Assembly (NCBI GenBank): GCA_964016985.1
Contig: OZ024828.1
Span: forward strand, 83,468,308-83,532,307
Length of the DNA stretch: 64,000 nucleotides
From: Anodontia alba
Lineage: Eukaryota; Mollusca; Bivalvia; Lucinida; Lucinidae
Direction: 5' to 3'
The first letter of the stretch is position 1; each line of letters begins with the position of its first letter. The position numbers and the translations under genes are program-made. Shown one piece after another: positions 22,185-32,454 of this stretch. Below the pieces are notes generated by a model. That model saw only the letters and a program-made list of their open reading frames with translations, had not been told where the DNA came from and ran no database searches.

Positions 22185-22465
22185 AATATCGCATAATCAT
22201 CATTAAATACACTCCTGATAAAGTCCTCTGCTGATCTTTCTTTTATAAAGTGCCCTAATTTTGAAAAACCTAAGCATACAGTGTGGTATTCAGGTCAAAT
22301 ACAGTACTTTAGTGTGTCCCTGGATATTCTAGAACTGGTGTCAGGCATGTTCTGATTGAAGTACTGTATTTTTCCCTATGTATTCTTACAGACAGGTCTA
22401 AACAAACAATGTAGACCAAGATTAGACACCACAAAATGTGGTGTTTGTTCTGAATCTTGATTGGT

Positions 22466-22540
22466 TGGGTTGGAGTTTAACGGTTCAGGAAGCACTATTA
22501 AGGTCATATCGAGCTGGTCAATTTTTCTAACCACTTTTTC
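22466..22540 (-). mobile_element. SINE 3'-tail fragment
   Basis: attggttgggttggagttta then acggttcaggaagcac and gtcatatcgagctggtcaat: the tail motif shared by alpha, gamma and delta SINEs, without a head. Confidence 0.55.
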
Positions 22541-22905
22541 TCTAATCCACTGAAGACTGGAGACCCCTAAACAGGTACTGTAACTGGCAAACAGTGCAAC
22601 CCAGATCAGACAACGTAGAACGTCGAGTCTGATCAGGATCTCCACTGTTTGCAAATAGTTCAACCATTTTTCTTTAGGAATATCATCCACTGAGGACTGG
22701 AGACCCTTAAAAGTAACTGGTAAACAGTGCAGATCCAGATCAGATGCTGCAGAACACAGCCTCTCATCAGGGTCTCCACTGTTTGCAAATAGTTCAACCA
22801 TTTTTCTTTTGGAATATCTACATCATATAGCCTGACATACCTAAAATCGAAAATAGATTCTTCCAAAATATAGTGTGGGAGAGTTTATTCAGTTTTTAAT
22901 GGGCA
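22540..22905. repeat. Type F MITE (inverted) with tandemly duplicated hairpin core
   Basis: The core plus flank (actgaagactggagacccct .. tttgcaaatagttcaaccat) occurs at 22547-22680 and again at 22689-22806. The outer end tccaaaatatagtgtgggag / agtttattcagttttt follows. The duplicated core gives the repeated peptide WLNYLQTVE in the minus frames. Confidence 0.75.
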
Positions 22906-22995
22906 AAGCCTGTTCTGGATCTACATTGTTTGCCACTAACCCAGCAGTAGTTTTTTGTTGTTGTTTTTTTTTTCCAGACAAATCAACAGGTATTA

Positions 22996-23247
22996 ACCCT
23001 TGTCATGATGAATAAATTAAGATGCCATGCCCACTGCTAATTTACAACCAATCAGATTACTTGATCCAAGATTTTGATACAAATTAACATACTTAATGAC
23101 AAATAGTGTAGACCTAGATCAGCTGGCTTCTGAAGAAGACAAATTGTGTAGACCTAGATCAGCTGGCTTCTGAAGAAGCCAACTGATCTTAATTTATATG
23201 GGTTGCTAAGGTAGGGCATATCCGGGTTCAGCAGGACAAGGGTTAAA
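22996..23247. repeat. Type B MITE (inverted) with duplicated hairpin arm
   Basis: attaacccttgtcatgatga .. ggttcagcaggacaagggtt. The 40-bp arm tgtagacctagatcagctgg-cttctgaaga is repeated in tandem (23105-23178). Confidence 0.85.
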
Positions 23248-23320
23248 ATAAACAGACTTGTTCAAGTTTTAGAACAATTATGGTTAGGAATTATGGTGTC
23301 CCAATATTTGCCCAGCTATA

Positions 23321-23542
23321 TTGTTTAGCCAAATGCTGCCAGTTTTCTGTCAGCCCTGACTTACTCTTGGCTAGCTTACTTCAACTTGTCACTGACTACC
23401 TATACCACAATTACCCTAAACATTAAACATTTATAAAAATTCCTTTCTGTACTAACCCTAAGTTTTACAGTTCATTTGATTACATTGTAAAATGTCCAAA
23501 AAACTACTGCATTTACCCTAAATATTCTAATATGACAGATCC
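23321..23542. other. No recognisable feature apart from E-like scraps
   Basis: Short pieces such as cattgtaaaatgtccaaaa and ttaccctaaatattc resemble MITE ends; nothing complete. Confidence 0.35.
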
Positions 23543-23770
23543 TTAACCCATTCTATACTGAATAGACTCTCCCACACTATATATTAGAAGAGTCCAATTT
23601 CAATTTTTGGTACATCCAGCTATGAGATATACATATTCCTAGAGAAAAATGGCTAAACTATTTGCAAACAGTGGAGACACTGATCAGACACCGCATTCTG
23701 CTGTGTCTCATCTGGGTCTGCACTGTTTGCCAGTTACCCTTTTACGGGTCTCCCAACTACAATGGGTTAA
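23543..23770. repeat. Type F MITE, full copy
   Basis: TTAA-CCCATTCTATACTGAATA .. CAACTACAATGGG-TTAA with the core cagtggagacactgatcaga / tctcatctgggtctgcactg. Confidence 0.9.
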
Positions 23771-23774
23771 TAGG

Positions 23775-24225
23775 GCTGACTATCATTCCAAATTAGGACT
23801 ATCACAATACCATCACTATCAGAGAAACCCCTATCATGATACTATTACTATCAAGGGTCTAATATCACGATGCAGCACGATACTATCAGCATTTCCGAAT
23901 CAAATGAATTAAGTTAATTTTCATAAAGACTGGACCGCCTGTAAAGATATTAAACATTACTACCCTCACAAATATCAGCTTTGCCACCATTTTAACAAAC
24001 ATTTTTGCAAAGCAGAAGTCCTATCTATTCTCACACTTAATTTGGACAAAAAAGCTTCAGAATGGTATTACAGAAAGAGAAAATGTATAGGAACAAAAAC
24101 TATCAATACTATCAATAGCTGAAGAGACTATCAGAGATAGTTATCGATAGTTGAAAACACTATCACGATAGCATCATCACGGCAGTCACTATCATGATGC
24201 ATTAGCATTTCGATGTATCATCAAA
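23775..24225. repeat. Unclassified unit with CTATCA/GATAG-rich ends
   Basis: Both flanks are crowded with CTATCA and its relatives (ggactatcacaataccatca, cgatactatcagc on the left; atcaatactatcaatagctg, gttatcgatagttgaaaaca, ctatcacgatagcatc on the right) around a plainer 23900-24080 middle. The density of TATC/GATA words is far above the surroundings. Confidence 0.5.
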
Positions 24226-25929
24226 CAACTAATCCTTTTCCATAGTTCCAAATAAGAGTGGTTATAATCCGCATAATATACTTAACAAAATAATTAAAGG
24301 GTCACCAGTTTCAGTTTCTCTTTGATTAACATTCAAATGTGACCTGTCAGTTGTTAAAATTGCTCTGTGGGTAATAGTGCTATTTGCAAGCCCATTTCAA
24401 TAAGCTTAACATGTAAGCAATATGTTCAGTTACCAAGTGTCAATGATGCAAACATTGTTAGCCTAGAAGATTCTGAGAAACATGGGAATTTCTGAAAAAT
24501 GACTTTTTACCCCATAATTCTGTCTTTTCAAAATATCTGAAATTTTCTATTTTTAGTCAAAACAATGATTTACCCTAAAAACAATCTTGCAAATTCCATG
24601 TTAGGGGTAAAAGACTCACAGATATGGCTAGAAAAAGAGGTCAACCCTTTAAGAGGCTACTTAGACTGTGAATAATCTATAGAGGGTACCTGTAGGAAAA
24701 TGTGCAAATGCAAAAGCTCCTCACATTTTCAGCAAAAATATTAGTGTGTATGCTATATTTAATGATCAAAGTTTTAACGAAATGTTAATTAACGACAGCG
24801 TTAGTTTTGAATGATAGGGCCCTGAAAAACAAACAAGTGTACCGGGTATTAGCACCAATTTGTTAATACGATTTGCAAGTCTTGAGTAAATATTTCCCTG
24901 TAGTTTAATCTCAAGCTACATGTATATTAACATATAATAAAAAATTATTTTTTGTGTCAGATTCTATTTTATACCCTTGTAATGTTTTCAAATGACATCA
25001 ATAAGTTTTGTAATGTTACATCACTTACACTCATATAATGGCATGATAGCGTTCCAAAGGAAATGATGATGATGACGATTTGGTATTTTACTACGCTTTT
25101 CAATAGTCATTAGAATTTCAGTTGAGTGCAGAGAATCAAACCGCGACAATCTAATGTCATCACAGAAGTCATTGCACCAAAATACTGTTAGAAACAAACA
25201 TCAAAAGGTTTTGTATTGCGGCCTTGTCGATTGCGCAATTCTGATTATTGACATACAATATCTGAGTACTCTCGCATGCGATTGGTTTCGATACAGTAGG
25301 CAGAGACAATCAAGCCAGTAAATGATCTGTGATTGACTTGTCCTCTATCTGGCCAGGTACAGCTGTTTGTTAAACACTGGCAGACTTTATTTGTGCATCT
25401 TACACAAATTACTCGCGACCTGATCGGCTGAGCAGGCTACTCAAAATAATAAGACTGCTAACATTGTGCATGAAGAATGTCCGTCCTTGTAAGTCTGCAC
25501 TATAAATAAAACAGACCCTTATCAGACCGCGCGGACTAGTCTGGATCAGCAATTTTTGCATTTGCAATACGGTACACTTTTTACTACTCGAAGCACTATG
25601 GTATTAACTGGTAGACTCGTGAACTGTAAAATAATTACTTACTTTTTGGCCAAGATACGATGACCTAGACCAGCCTGCGCAAAAATGTTTCTAGGTCCTG
25701 TTAACGCTGTCAAGCAAACTGTGGGTCCTGATCAGAATAAGGGGATGTGACAGCCTGCTGCCTTATTATACTTTTTGGTTTTTTTAATTGGAAAGGTACT
25801 TTTTTTGATTTAATGCTAAATTACCACCTTCCGTTACGCAAGTGACTAGTTTGATGTTTTTGTGGACAGTTTCTGATCAAAGTATGCGGCAATGCTTCAG
25901 AAATTAGCTGCCGTTAGACAGCTGTCATT
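24226..25929. other. Mostly unassigned; decayed type A MITE at 24690-24830
   Basis: 24690-24830 keeps tgcaaaagctcctcacattt, ttaacgacagcgttagtttt and agggccctg from family A. 25380-25760 holds diverged phrases (agacccttatcagaccgcgc, tgatcagaataagg) that may be old MITE cores. No coding signal. Confidence 0.4.
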
Positions 25930-26200
25930 TGTTTGTTTGTTTGTGTTGAGGTTTTACAGCCCAGTCAATCCAGTGGGGTCATGTCAGGCGTGATCAGTTT
26001 ATCTAACCACATGTTTACTGGGCAGGCTAAGTCCTCTAAGCGGTTAACCAGTATTGTGCACATTCTTACACCAGAAACTGACAACTGCCTTTCTTGAATC
26101 AGCAGAAGGGAGAGAAAGACCATAGAAAATATTTCATGATCAATCTCCACGAAAGAATGTTGCCAACCTCGGCGGGGGTTGAACTGGTCTCCAGTCGGAC
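25930..26200 (-). mobile_element. Alpha SINE with 14-bp target duplication
   Basis: AGACAGCTGTCATT flanks it exactly (25916-25929 and 26201-26214). The tail GGGCTGTAAAACCTCAACAC is on the left. The tRNA-like head is cut inside the anticodon arm (gtccgactggagaccag), so this is a 5'-truncated insertion with a complete duplication. Confidence 0.92.
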
Positions 26201-26269
26201 AGACAGCTGTCATTGTTCAAGTCCACACCGGTCTAATGGATATTTAACTGCGTAGTACATGTCCCATTC

Positions 26270-26445
26270 AATATTATTTAAGTCATATCGAGATGATGGA
26301 AAGATGATAATGAAAGAAAGTCTCTGTGCAATGAAGCCCCATTGTCATGAGCTGTATTCTGTCTCCTGAGGGATTCAAAAATGGGACCTCATGATCCAAA
26401 GTCAGAAGCACCAACCACTCGACCATGCTTCTTTCTACAGGAGAT
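26270..26445 (-). mobile_element. Epsilon SINE
   Basis: The minus strand starts at a tRNA-like head: CATGGTCGAGTGGTTGGTGC (A box), the arm cttctgactttggatcatga, and ttttgaatccctcagg (B box). The body has cattatcatctttccatcat and catatcgacttaaataat near the tail. A related copy is at 44756-44954. The frame at 26283-26519 is this repeat. Confidence 0.7.
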
Positions 26446-26449
26446 ATTT

Positions 26450-26562
26450 CCCAGCAGGCACACGATGTAACGTTTATACAACGTTGGCTCAACGTCGATG
26501 CAACTTCATGACGTTGCATCGACGTTGAGGCGACGTTGTATTGACGTCATGTGCTTTCTGGG
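26450..26562. repeat. Small palindromic element rich in ACGTTG
   Basis: CCCAGCAGGCACACGATG and the complementary end ..CATGTGCTTTCTGGG bound a palindrome whose arms repeat CAACGT/ACGTTG (tatacaacgttggctcaacg, cgacgttgaggcgacgttgt) around cttcatgacg. It resembles short ACGTTG palindromes common in marine animal genomes. Superfamily unknown. Confidence 0.8.
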
Positions 26563-26830
26563 TTCTTTGCTTGAGATGAAAATATTTCCTTCTAGGAATT
26601 TTAAATTAAATTGCCCACAGACATTACTAAAAATAGATTCAGATATGTAATATCAGGTTACCTTGTCTGGCATAAATGCCTTGGAGAACTTTTTAATGGT
26701 CCCTATCGACTTCTAGCTGCATATATCCATCTTCATATAACAGACATGAAATTGCTATCTGTTCCTCTTCATCTACCTGAAAAAATAAATAATAAATAAA
26801 ATATAAAAACTCATATCAACTGATAGAATT

Positions 26831-27100
26831 TTTAAAAACAGTAAAATTCAAAATTAAGGCCACTCTGCTATTAATTTAAGCAGCTTTGGTGTGTCTCAAA
26901 TGGTTTCTTTCTTGTTATTCGATATTCAGTATTAAGATCAGCCTGCCGTTGGGGGGGCGGGGGGAATCTTAAAAACAATCAAAATTAAGGCCTATCTGCT
27001 ATTAATTTAAGCAGCTTTGGTGTGTCTCAAATGGTTTCTTTCTTGTTATTCGATATTCAGTATTAAGACCAGCCTGCTGTGGGCGGGGGGAGGGGGGGTA
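26831..27100 (+). repeat. Tandem duplication of ~133 bp
   Basis: aattaaggcc..tctgctattaatttaagcag .. tcgatattcagtattaagat and a G-rich tract occur at 26851-26966 and again at 26984-27100 with few differences. Each copy ends in ggggggcggggg or gggggga. Confidence 0.9.
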
Positions 27101-27108
27101 TAATAAGA

Positions 27109-29145
27109 ACAAGAATTCCGCGGAAGGCGTCATCGCACCTGCTGGCGCAAAAGTCACAGGAGCCACAATCAGAATGTGGTTATTAAATAAGTTTATTTCA
27201 TTCTTAGCAGTGCTTACTTGGAAAACTGGGTTGAAAAAAATGTAGACAAAGTGCCAAGTGGGGCACATATATTCCAGGCCAGTCCCATTCCCTCTAATGG
27301 CTATATCTTCAGCACTGACTTTTCGTATCATACAGCCCAATGATAATGGAACATTGACGTAAAATGTGTAAAAGTCACTGGAGCATGAAATTTAGGTCAA
27401 GGTCATGGGTCAAGGTACCTGCTAATTCAGTACATCAAGGAGAAGCACAATGCAAGGTATGGTGGTTGTAGGCCTTATAGTTGAGGAGTTATCAAACATC
27501 AACGTAAAATTTGTCAAATATAGGTCAAGGTCACTGGGTCAAGGTACCTGCCAAGCCAGTGCAATGAGATGAAGCACTATGCAAGGTTTAGTGGTTGTAG
27601 GTCTTATATTTGAGGAGATACCGAACATCAATATAAAATGTGTCAAAGTCACTGGAGTGCACAATATAGGTCAAGGTCACCAGGTCAAGGTACCTGTCGA
27701 GTCAATACATCGAGAAGAAGTGCTATATAAGGTTTGGTGGTTGAAGGCCTTACAGTTGAGGACATATGGAAGGGTGACGTACACTGTGTAAAAGTCAATG
27801 GAGCGTGAAATATAGGTCAAGGTCACCCAGTCAAGGTACCTGCAGAGTCTGTACATTGAGGAGAAGCACTATGCAAGGTTTGATGGTTGTAGGCCTTATA
27901 GTTGAGGAGATATTTAACGTTGACGTAAAATGTGTAAAAGGCACTGGAGCGCAAAATATAGGTCAAGGTCACCGGGTCAAGATACCTGCCAAGTCAGTAC
28001 ATATTGGAGAAGCACTATGCAAGGTTTGGTAGCTAGAGGTCTTACACTTGAGGAGATCTGGAACGTGACGTAAATTATGTTAAAGTCACTGCTGCCAAAA
28101 TATAGGTCAAGGTCACCAGGTCAAGGTATCTGCTAAGTCAGTACATTGAGGAAAAGCACTTTGCAAGGTTTGATGGTTGTAGGCCTTATAGTTGAGGAGA
28201 TATTGAATGTCGACGCAAAATATGTCAAAGTCACTGGAGCGCAAAATATAGGTCAAGGTCACTGGGTCAAGGTACCTGCCAAGTCTGTACCTCTAGGAGA
28301 AGCACTATGCAAGGTTTGGTAGTTGTACGCCTTATAGTTGAGAAGATCTGGAACGTCAACGTAAATTGTGTCAAAGTCAATGGAGCGCAAAATATAGGTC
28401 AAGGTCACTGGGTCAACATATCTGCCAAGTCAGGAGGTCAGGGAGATGTGTCATGCAAGGTATGATGCTTGTTGTAGAATTGTAGTTGATTAGAATACTA
28501 ACTTTGACGTAAATGTCGAACTTCGACATAACAGAACTGTTAAGAGACAGACGGACAGACGAACGGACAGACGAATGGAAAAGCGGGCACCTATGTCGCA
28601 AAGTCAGGAGGTCAGGGTGATATTTCATACAAGGTTTGATGGTTGTTTAGTCTTGTAGTTGATTAGAATACTAACTTTGACATAAATGTCGAACTTCGAC
28701 ATAACAGAACTGTTAAGAGAGGGACGGACGGACAGACAGACGAACAGACAGACGAATGGAAAAGTGGGCACCTATGTCGCAAAGTCAGGATGTCAGGGAG
28801 ATGTTTCATGCAAGGTTTGATGGTTGTTTAGTCTTGTAGTTGATTAAAATACTAACTTTGACATAAATGTCGAACGTCGACATAAATGTTGACAGACGGA
28901 CGGACGAATGGACAGACAAACGGAAAAGCGGACGCCTATGTTGCAAAGTCAGGAGGTCAGGGAGATGTTTCATGCAAGGTTTGATGGTTGTTTAGTCTTG
29001 TAGTTGATTAGAATACTAACTTTGACATAAATGTCGAACGTCGACATAAATGTTGACAGACGGACGGACGGACGGACTGACGGACGGACGGACGGAAAAT
29101 CGGACGCCTATATCGCACCCTGCTACAAGCAGGTGCGATAAAAAT
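27109..29145 (+). mobile_element. HINE-like 7: 146-bp ERR/SF-1-motif array
   Basis: It starts ACAAGAATTCCGCGGAAGG with the subterminal ATCGCACCTGCTGGCGC. The core has eight units; the start of ggtcaaggtca falls at 27395, 27523, 27669, 27815, 27961, 28105, 28251 and 28397, mostly 146 bp apart. From 28430 a second unit type follows, four copies of about 170 bp with caaggtttgatggttgttta and cgaacgtcgacataaatg plus GGACGGACGG tracts. The 3' hairpin GCACCCTGCTACAAGCAGGTGC and GATAAAAAT end it. The short frames in both directions are repeats. Confidence 0.85.
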
Positions 29146-29198
29146 ATCATCAGTTTGTTCTCTGCTGAATTTGCCTATAGCATGGTAAGTGTTTAACC

Positions 29199-29397
29199 TT
29201 TACCACTCTCTGGGCTAATTCAGATGACAAGTCTATATTTTTCTTATTTTTCCCAGGAAACAGGTTTTGACACTTCATGCAAATTGTCTCCATTAGAGAC
29301 AATTTGCATGAAATGTCAAAACCTGCATTTTAGAAAAAATAAAAAAAAAATTTCAATATGTCATCTGCTGAAAATTTTACCTAGCATGCTCAGCATT
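29199..29397. repeat. Type I MITE, full copy
   Basis: ctttaccactctctgggcta .. acctagcatgctcagcatta with the stem aggttttgacacttcatgca / gcatgaaatgtcaaaacct. A B element follows in contact. Confidence 0.8.
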
Positions 29398-29602
29398 AAC
29401 CCTAGTCCTGCTGAATCCGGATATGTCCTGCCGTTGCAAACAGTGTAGATCCAGATTAGCTGGCTTCTGAAGAAGCCAACTGATCTGGATCTGCACTGAT
29501 TGCCATTAAGTATGTGTTTTTATATCAAAAATCACGTAATCTGGTTGGCAGAAAATTAAAATGGGCGTGACATCTTAATGTATACAGCAGGACAAGGGTT
29601 AA
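29397..29602. repeat. Type B MITE, full copy
   Basis: TTAA-CCCTAGTCCTGCTGAATC .. ATACAGCAGGACAAGGG-TTAA; good hairpin with ttctgaagaa at the turn. Confidence 0.9.
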
Positions 29603-29708
29603 ATATGATGATTTCAGGATATTGTGGTGCATTTCTTGTAACTCAGGTGTGATGAGATAACCTACTAAATTCACTTTCTTAGATCACTATTCATGCAACA
29701 GAGAATAA

Positions 29709-29852
29709 TAATCAACCCAATTTTAGACTGAATAAACTCCCCCTACAAGGCCTACACTATATGTGGGAAGAGTCCAATTTCAATAATAGGTACATGTTAT
29801 GTATGTCAAGCTATGTGATTTAGATATTCTTAGAGAAAAAATGACTAAACTA
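29709..29852. repeat. Type F MITE, left part
   Basis: caacccaattttagactgaa, then aagagtccaatttcaataat and agagaaaaaatgactaaact; the copy stops where element O begins. Confidence 0.75.
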
Positions 29853-29990
29853 CAGTAAAACTTCAATGACTCAAACACAAATGGCTTGTTTATCGTGGCT
29901 GATTTGAACTCATGGTTGGGCCCCTAGGAAGTTTTTTTTTCCAAAGGCACAAGGGAACAAATTTTTAGAGATACCTTAAAAATTCTTTCA

Positions 29991-30110
29991 TATTTATCAT
30001 GAAAATGTATGCTGTATACACTCATTAGAACCTCCTAATCAAGGCAAATCTAATGAGTACACTCAACATACATGTACCATTATCTTATAGAAGACTGAAA
30101 AGACATCCCT
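29991..30110. repeat. Type C MITE, diverged, nested in O
   Basis: tgaaaatgtatgctgtatac, then actcattagaacctcc and the partner aatctaatgagtacactcaa. Confidence 0.7.
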
Positions 30111-30172
30111 AAATTATTCCCACTTGCCTCCTAATCTGGCGCCCTGGTTCACGCGCAGTGGCTCGAACCACA

Positions 30173-30376
30173 GTAAATGTCCTAAAATTTTGAACAATTT
30201 ATTCAATTCTTTTTTTTTGGCCTAAATTTTGCTTTTATGCAGTTGTTTATAGCAAACAATGCAGACCCTGATCAGACTGATCCTTAAGGAGCAGTCTGAT
30301 CTGGGTCTGCACTGTTTGCATATGCCATTTTGTCAGAAACTTTGGTGTTCAAAATTTTAGGACATTTACCATACCT
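30173..30376. repeat. Type D MITE, full copy, nested in O
   Basis: cagtaaatgtcctaaaattt .. aaaattttaggacatttacc; core gcagaccctgatcagactga / gcagtctgatctgggtctgc. Confidence 0.85.
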
Positions 30377-30559
30377 ATGTCTAGAATGAATTGTCATGAT
30401 CCCAAAGATGTTCGAGTCATTGAAGTTCCACTGTACAGTAAATGCCTTAACAGTTCAGAATGCTTCATTCTACACCTTTTTTTTTTTTACCCTTTTTTTT
30501 TCACATTTTGTTTCACAAAATATTGATGAAATGTCAAAGCAGTCTGATCTGCGTCTTCA

Positions 30560-30720
30560 CTATTTGTATACACCATATTTATCATATCTAGACAGGTCTG
30601 AGAAACCTGAGTAGACTGGTTTGCCACTTATCCAGCAATTTTTAGACACAACATCAGGTAGTAAATTGTACTTGTTCAAATTTTAGAACAAATTGGTAAG
30701 GACTTCAGATTTTCTAATAC
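30560..30720. repeat. Type E MITE remnant
   Basis: atatctagacaggtctgaga, agcaatttttagacacaaca and gttcaaattttagaacaaat; the hairpin core is lost and a B element follows. Confidence 0.6.
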
Positions 30721-30934
30721 TTAACCCTTGTCATGCTGAATAAATTAAGAGGCCACGCCCACTTCTAATTTTCAGCCAATCAGATTACTTGATCCAAGTT
30801 GTTCACACAAATTCAAATACTTAAAGCCAAACAGTGCAGATCCAGATCATTTGGCTTCTTCAGAAACCAACTGATCTGGATCTACACTGTTTGCAAAGGC
30901 AGGGTATATCTGGGTTCAGCAAGACAAGGGTTAA
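30721..30934. repeat. Type B MITE (inverted), full copy
   Basis: TTAA-CCCTTGTCATGCTGAATA .. GGGTTCAGCAAGACAAGGG-TTAA. Confidence 0.9.
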
Positions 30935-31007
30935 GGTAAATATAAATACTGTATGTCATTTTGTCAGAGAAGCTGATACACAAAAGCTTTGAATAATTAC
31001 ATGTACC

Positions 31008-31220
31008 TTAACCCTGGTTTGCTGAACCCTGATATGCCCTGCCTTTGCAAACAGTGTAGGTCCAGATCAGTTGGCTTCTAAAGAAGCCAACTGATCTAGA
31101 TCTGCACTGTTTGTCATTAAGTATTTGAATTTGTATGAACAACTTGGATCAAGCAATCTTCCTGGCTGAAAATTAGAAGCGGGCGTGGCATCTTTATTTA
31201 TTCAGCATGACAAGGGTTAA
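31008..31220. repeat. Type B MITE, full copy
   Basis: TTAA-CCCTGGTTTGCTGAACCC .. TTCAGCATGACAAGGG-TTAA. It lies 74 bp from the previous B copy in opposite orientation. Confidence 0.9.
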
Positions 31221-31420
31221 TTCAATAGGCACGGCAAGGGCTAAAACAACCACTATTAAAATCACTGTTGCCCCATATCAGCCGATTAAGGGGCTACGCC
31301 CCCCCTGTATATGGTATGCAGGTTCAAAGTCTTTTTTATTATTTTCTTTTCTGGTGGCAGGTGCTTCTTATAGAATAAGAGCATCTCTATGATCTCTGGC
31401 AATCAAACAGCTGGAGACAT
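31221..31420. other. No recognisable feature
   Basis: Unassigned spacer; a frame at 31207-31392 starts inside the B element. Confidence 0.5.
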
Positions 31421-31625
31421 ACACAGCCCCAGATAAGAGGGGGTGGGGGGGGGGGTATCCACTAAATATTTTTCTTATTTCTCCAGGAAAATATATGTTG
31501 TGGGTACTAATTAGAAGTGTCTAAGTGAGGCACTTCTAATGGATACCCACAACAAGTGTTTATTTGGAGAAATAAGAAAAATACCTATACTTTTTGGTTG
31601 AAATAAAAGTGCCTTATCTAGAGGT
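31420..31625. repeat. Type C MITE, full copy
   Basis: CAGCCCCAGATAAGAGGGGG .. AGTGCCTTATCTAGAGGTTA; core atgttgtgggtactaattag / cttctaatggatacccacaa. A 14-base G run lies at 31441-31455. Confidence 0.85.
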
Positions 31626-31664
31626 TATGGACATAAAAACTTATTAGCTCTCCAAAGACAAAAC

Positions 31665-32075
31665 AAATTGGCTCCAGATAAATGGGTATTTGGAAGAAAC
31701 AAAAAACATTGTTATTTTTGCATCAAACAATTCCTGCTTTTTGTTCTGATATCAGAATCTATAGCTCTACTTGAGAATCGGGGTGACATTAGTCAGGTGA
31801 CTATTTTTTTTCTTATTTATTTTGAGAAAAAAATTATTGCGGGTAATCTTTAGAAGCACCTCACCTAGGTGCATCTACAGAGTACACACAACATATGTTT
31901 TTCACAAGAAATGGGGAAACTATCAATCCTTTTTGGTCGGAAAAAATCCTCATCTGGTGCCGTCATTCTATCTAGGCTTAGGCAGTTCTATTCCACGAGT
32001 ACCCATAATATTTAGGTGCAGAAACAGTAAAAAAATATCCAAAATTATAGAGCAAATATTGCCTTGTCTGGAGCT
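31665..32075. repeat. Type C MITE sequences, diverged and rearranged
   Basis: CTCCAGATAAATGGGTATTT at 31672, core-like ttattgcgggtaatctttag / ggtgcatctacagagtacac at 31836-31890, and aaaatcctcatctggtgccg at 31945. A second decayed half follows to 32070. Confidence 0.6.
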
Positions 32076-32094
32076 ATAAAAACAAAAACCTTAT

Positions 32095-32301
32095 TTACCC
32101 TAATTACTGGATCACCTCCTTACCATACTTTTAATAAAATTTGAAAAAGGTCTGTTCCTCTACCCGCTGATGTGTTTAAAAAAATCGCTGGACGAGTGGC
32201 AAACAATGTAGTCCCTGATCAGATGCCGCGTTCGGCAGCGTCTGATCATGGGCTATACTGTTTGCACAGGCCTGTCTGTCCCAACACAGGGTTATTACAG
32301 T
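32095..32301. repeat. Type E MITE, full copy
   Basis: taccctaattactggatcac .. gtcccaacacagggttatta; core tgtagtccctgatcagatgc / gcgtctgatcatgggctata. Confidence 0.85.
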
Positions 32302-32454
32302 AACATAAGCCTGCACAGGCTTTATGAATAGAGGGTTATTATAGGGTTTCTGGAAACAAGCAGTCTGCAAGGTTCAGGAAAACCAGTTTCCAGAAGAATA
32401 GTCTATATATTTATTAACCACCAAACATTTGTTATAGGATCTGACAAGATTTAT

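Larger units (their letters stand above)
20728..22306. repeat. Type L MITE holding a SINE and a HINE-like element
   Basis: The ends are TACCATATTTGACCTAATTA and ..GGTATTCAGGTCAAATACAG-TA. The inner core at 21090-21175 (acatatgttgtagttactca, gaattgcc, gagtactcacaacatatgct) resembles the core of family C. The gamma SINE is at 20822-21064 and the HINE-like element at 21187-22184. Without the two inserts it would be about 340 bp, like the copies at 57921-58280 and 61063-61454. Confidence 0.8.
22375..23320. repeat. Type E MITE broken by SINE-tail, F and B sequences
   Basis: The left E half is at 22375-22460 (tattcttacagacaggtcta, aacaatgtagaccaagatt). The right half is at 22905-23320 (ctacattgtttgccactaac, gacttgttcaagttttagaa, ggtgtcccaatatttg). 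Between them lie a SINE-tail fragment (22466-22540), an F fragment with a duplicated core, and a complete B. Confidence 0.6.
29853..30433. mobile_element. Element O: TA-flanked Tc1/mariner-pogo-like, with nested C and D MITEs
   Basis: The ends CAGTAAAACTTCAATGACTC and ..GAGTCATTGAAGTTCCACTG are inverted repeats of about 20 bp, each next to TA (29851-29852 and 30434-30435). That fits the TA duplication of Tc1/mariner/pogo elements. Inside lie a C element (29991-30110) and a D element (30173-30376), so little of the original interior remains and no transposase frame is visible. It interrupts the F MITE to its left. Confidence 0.7.

Noticed and set aside
25380..25760. A further MITE or exon cluster
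   Set aside because: Only scattered hairpin-core-like words are present; no matched ends were found.
27395..28410. CRISPR-like regular repeats
   Set aside because: The 146-bp units are contiguous repeats without unique spacers and the sequence is eukaryotic in character.
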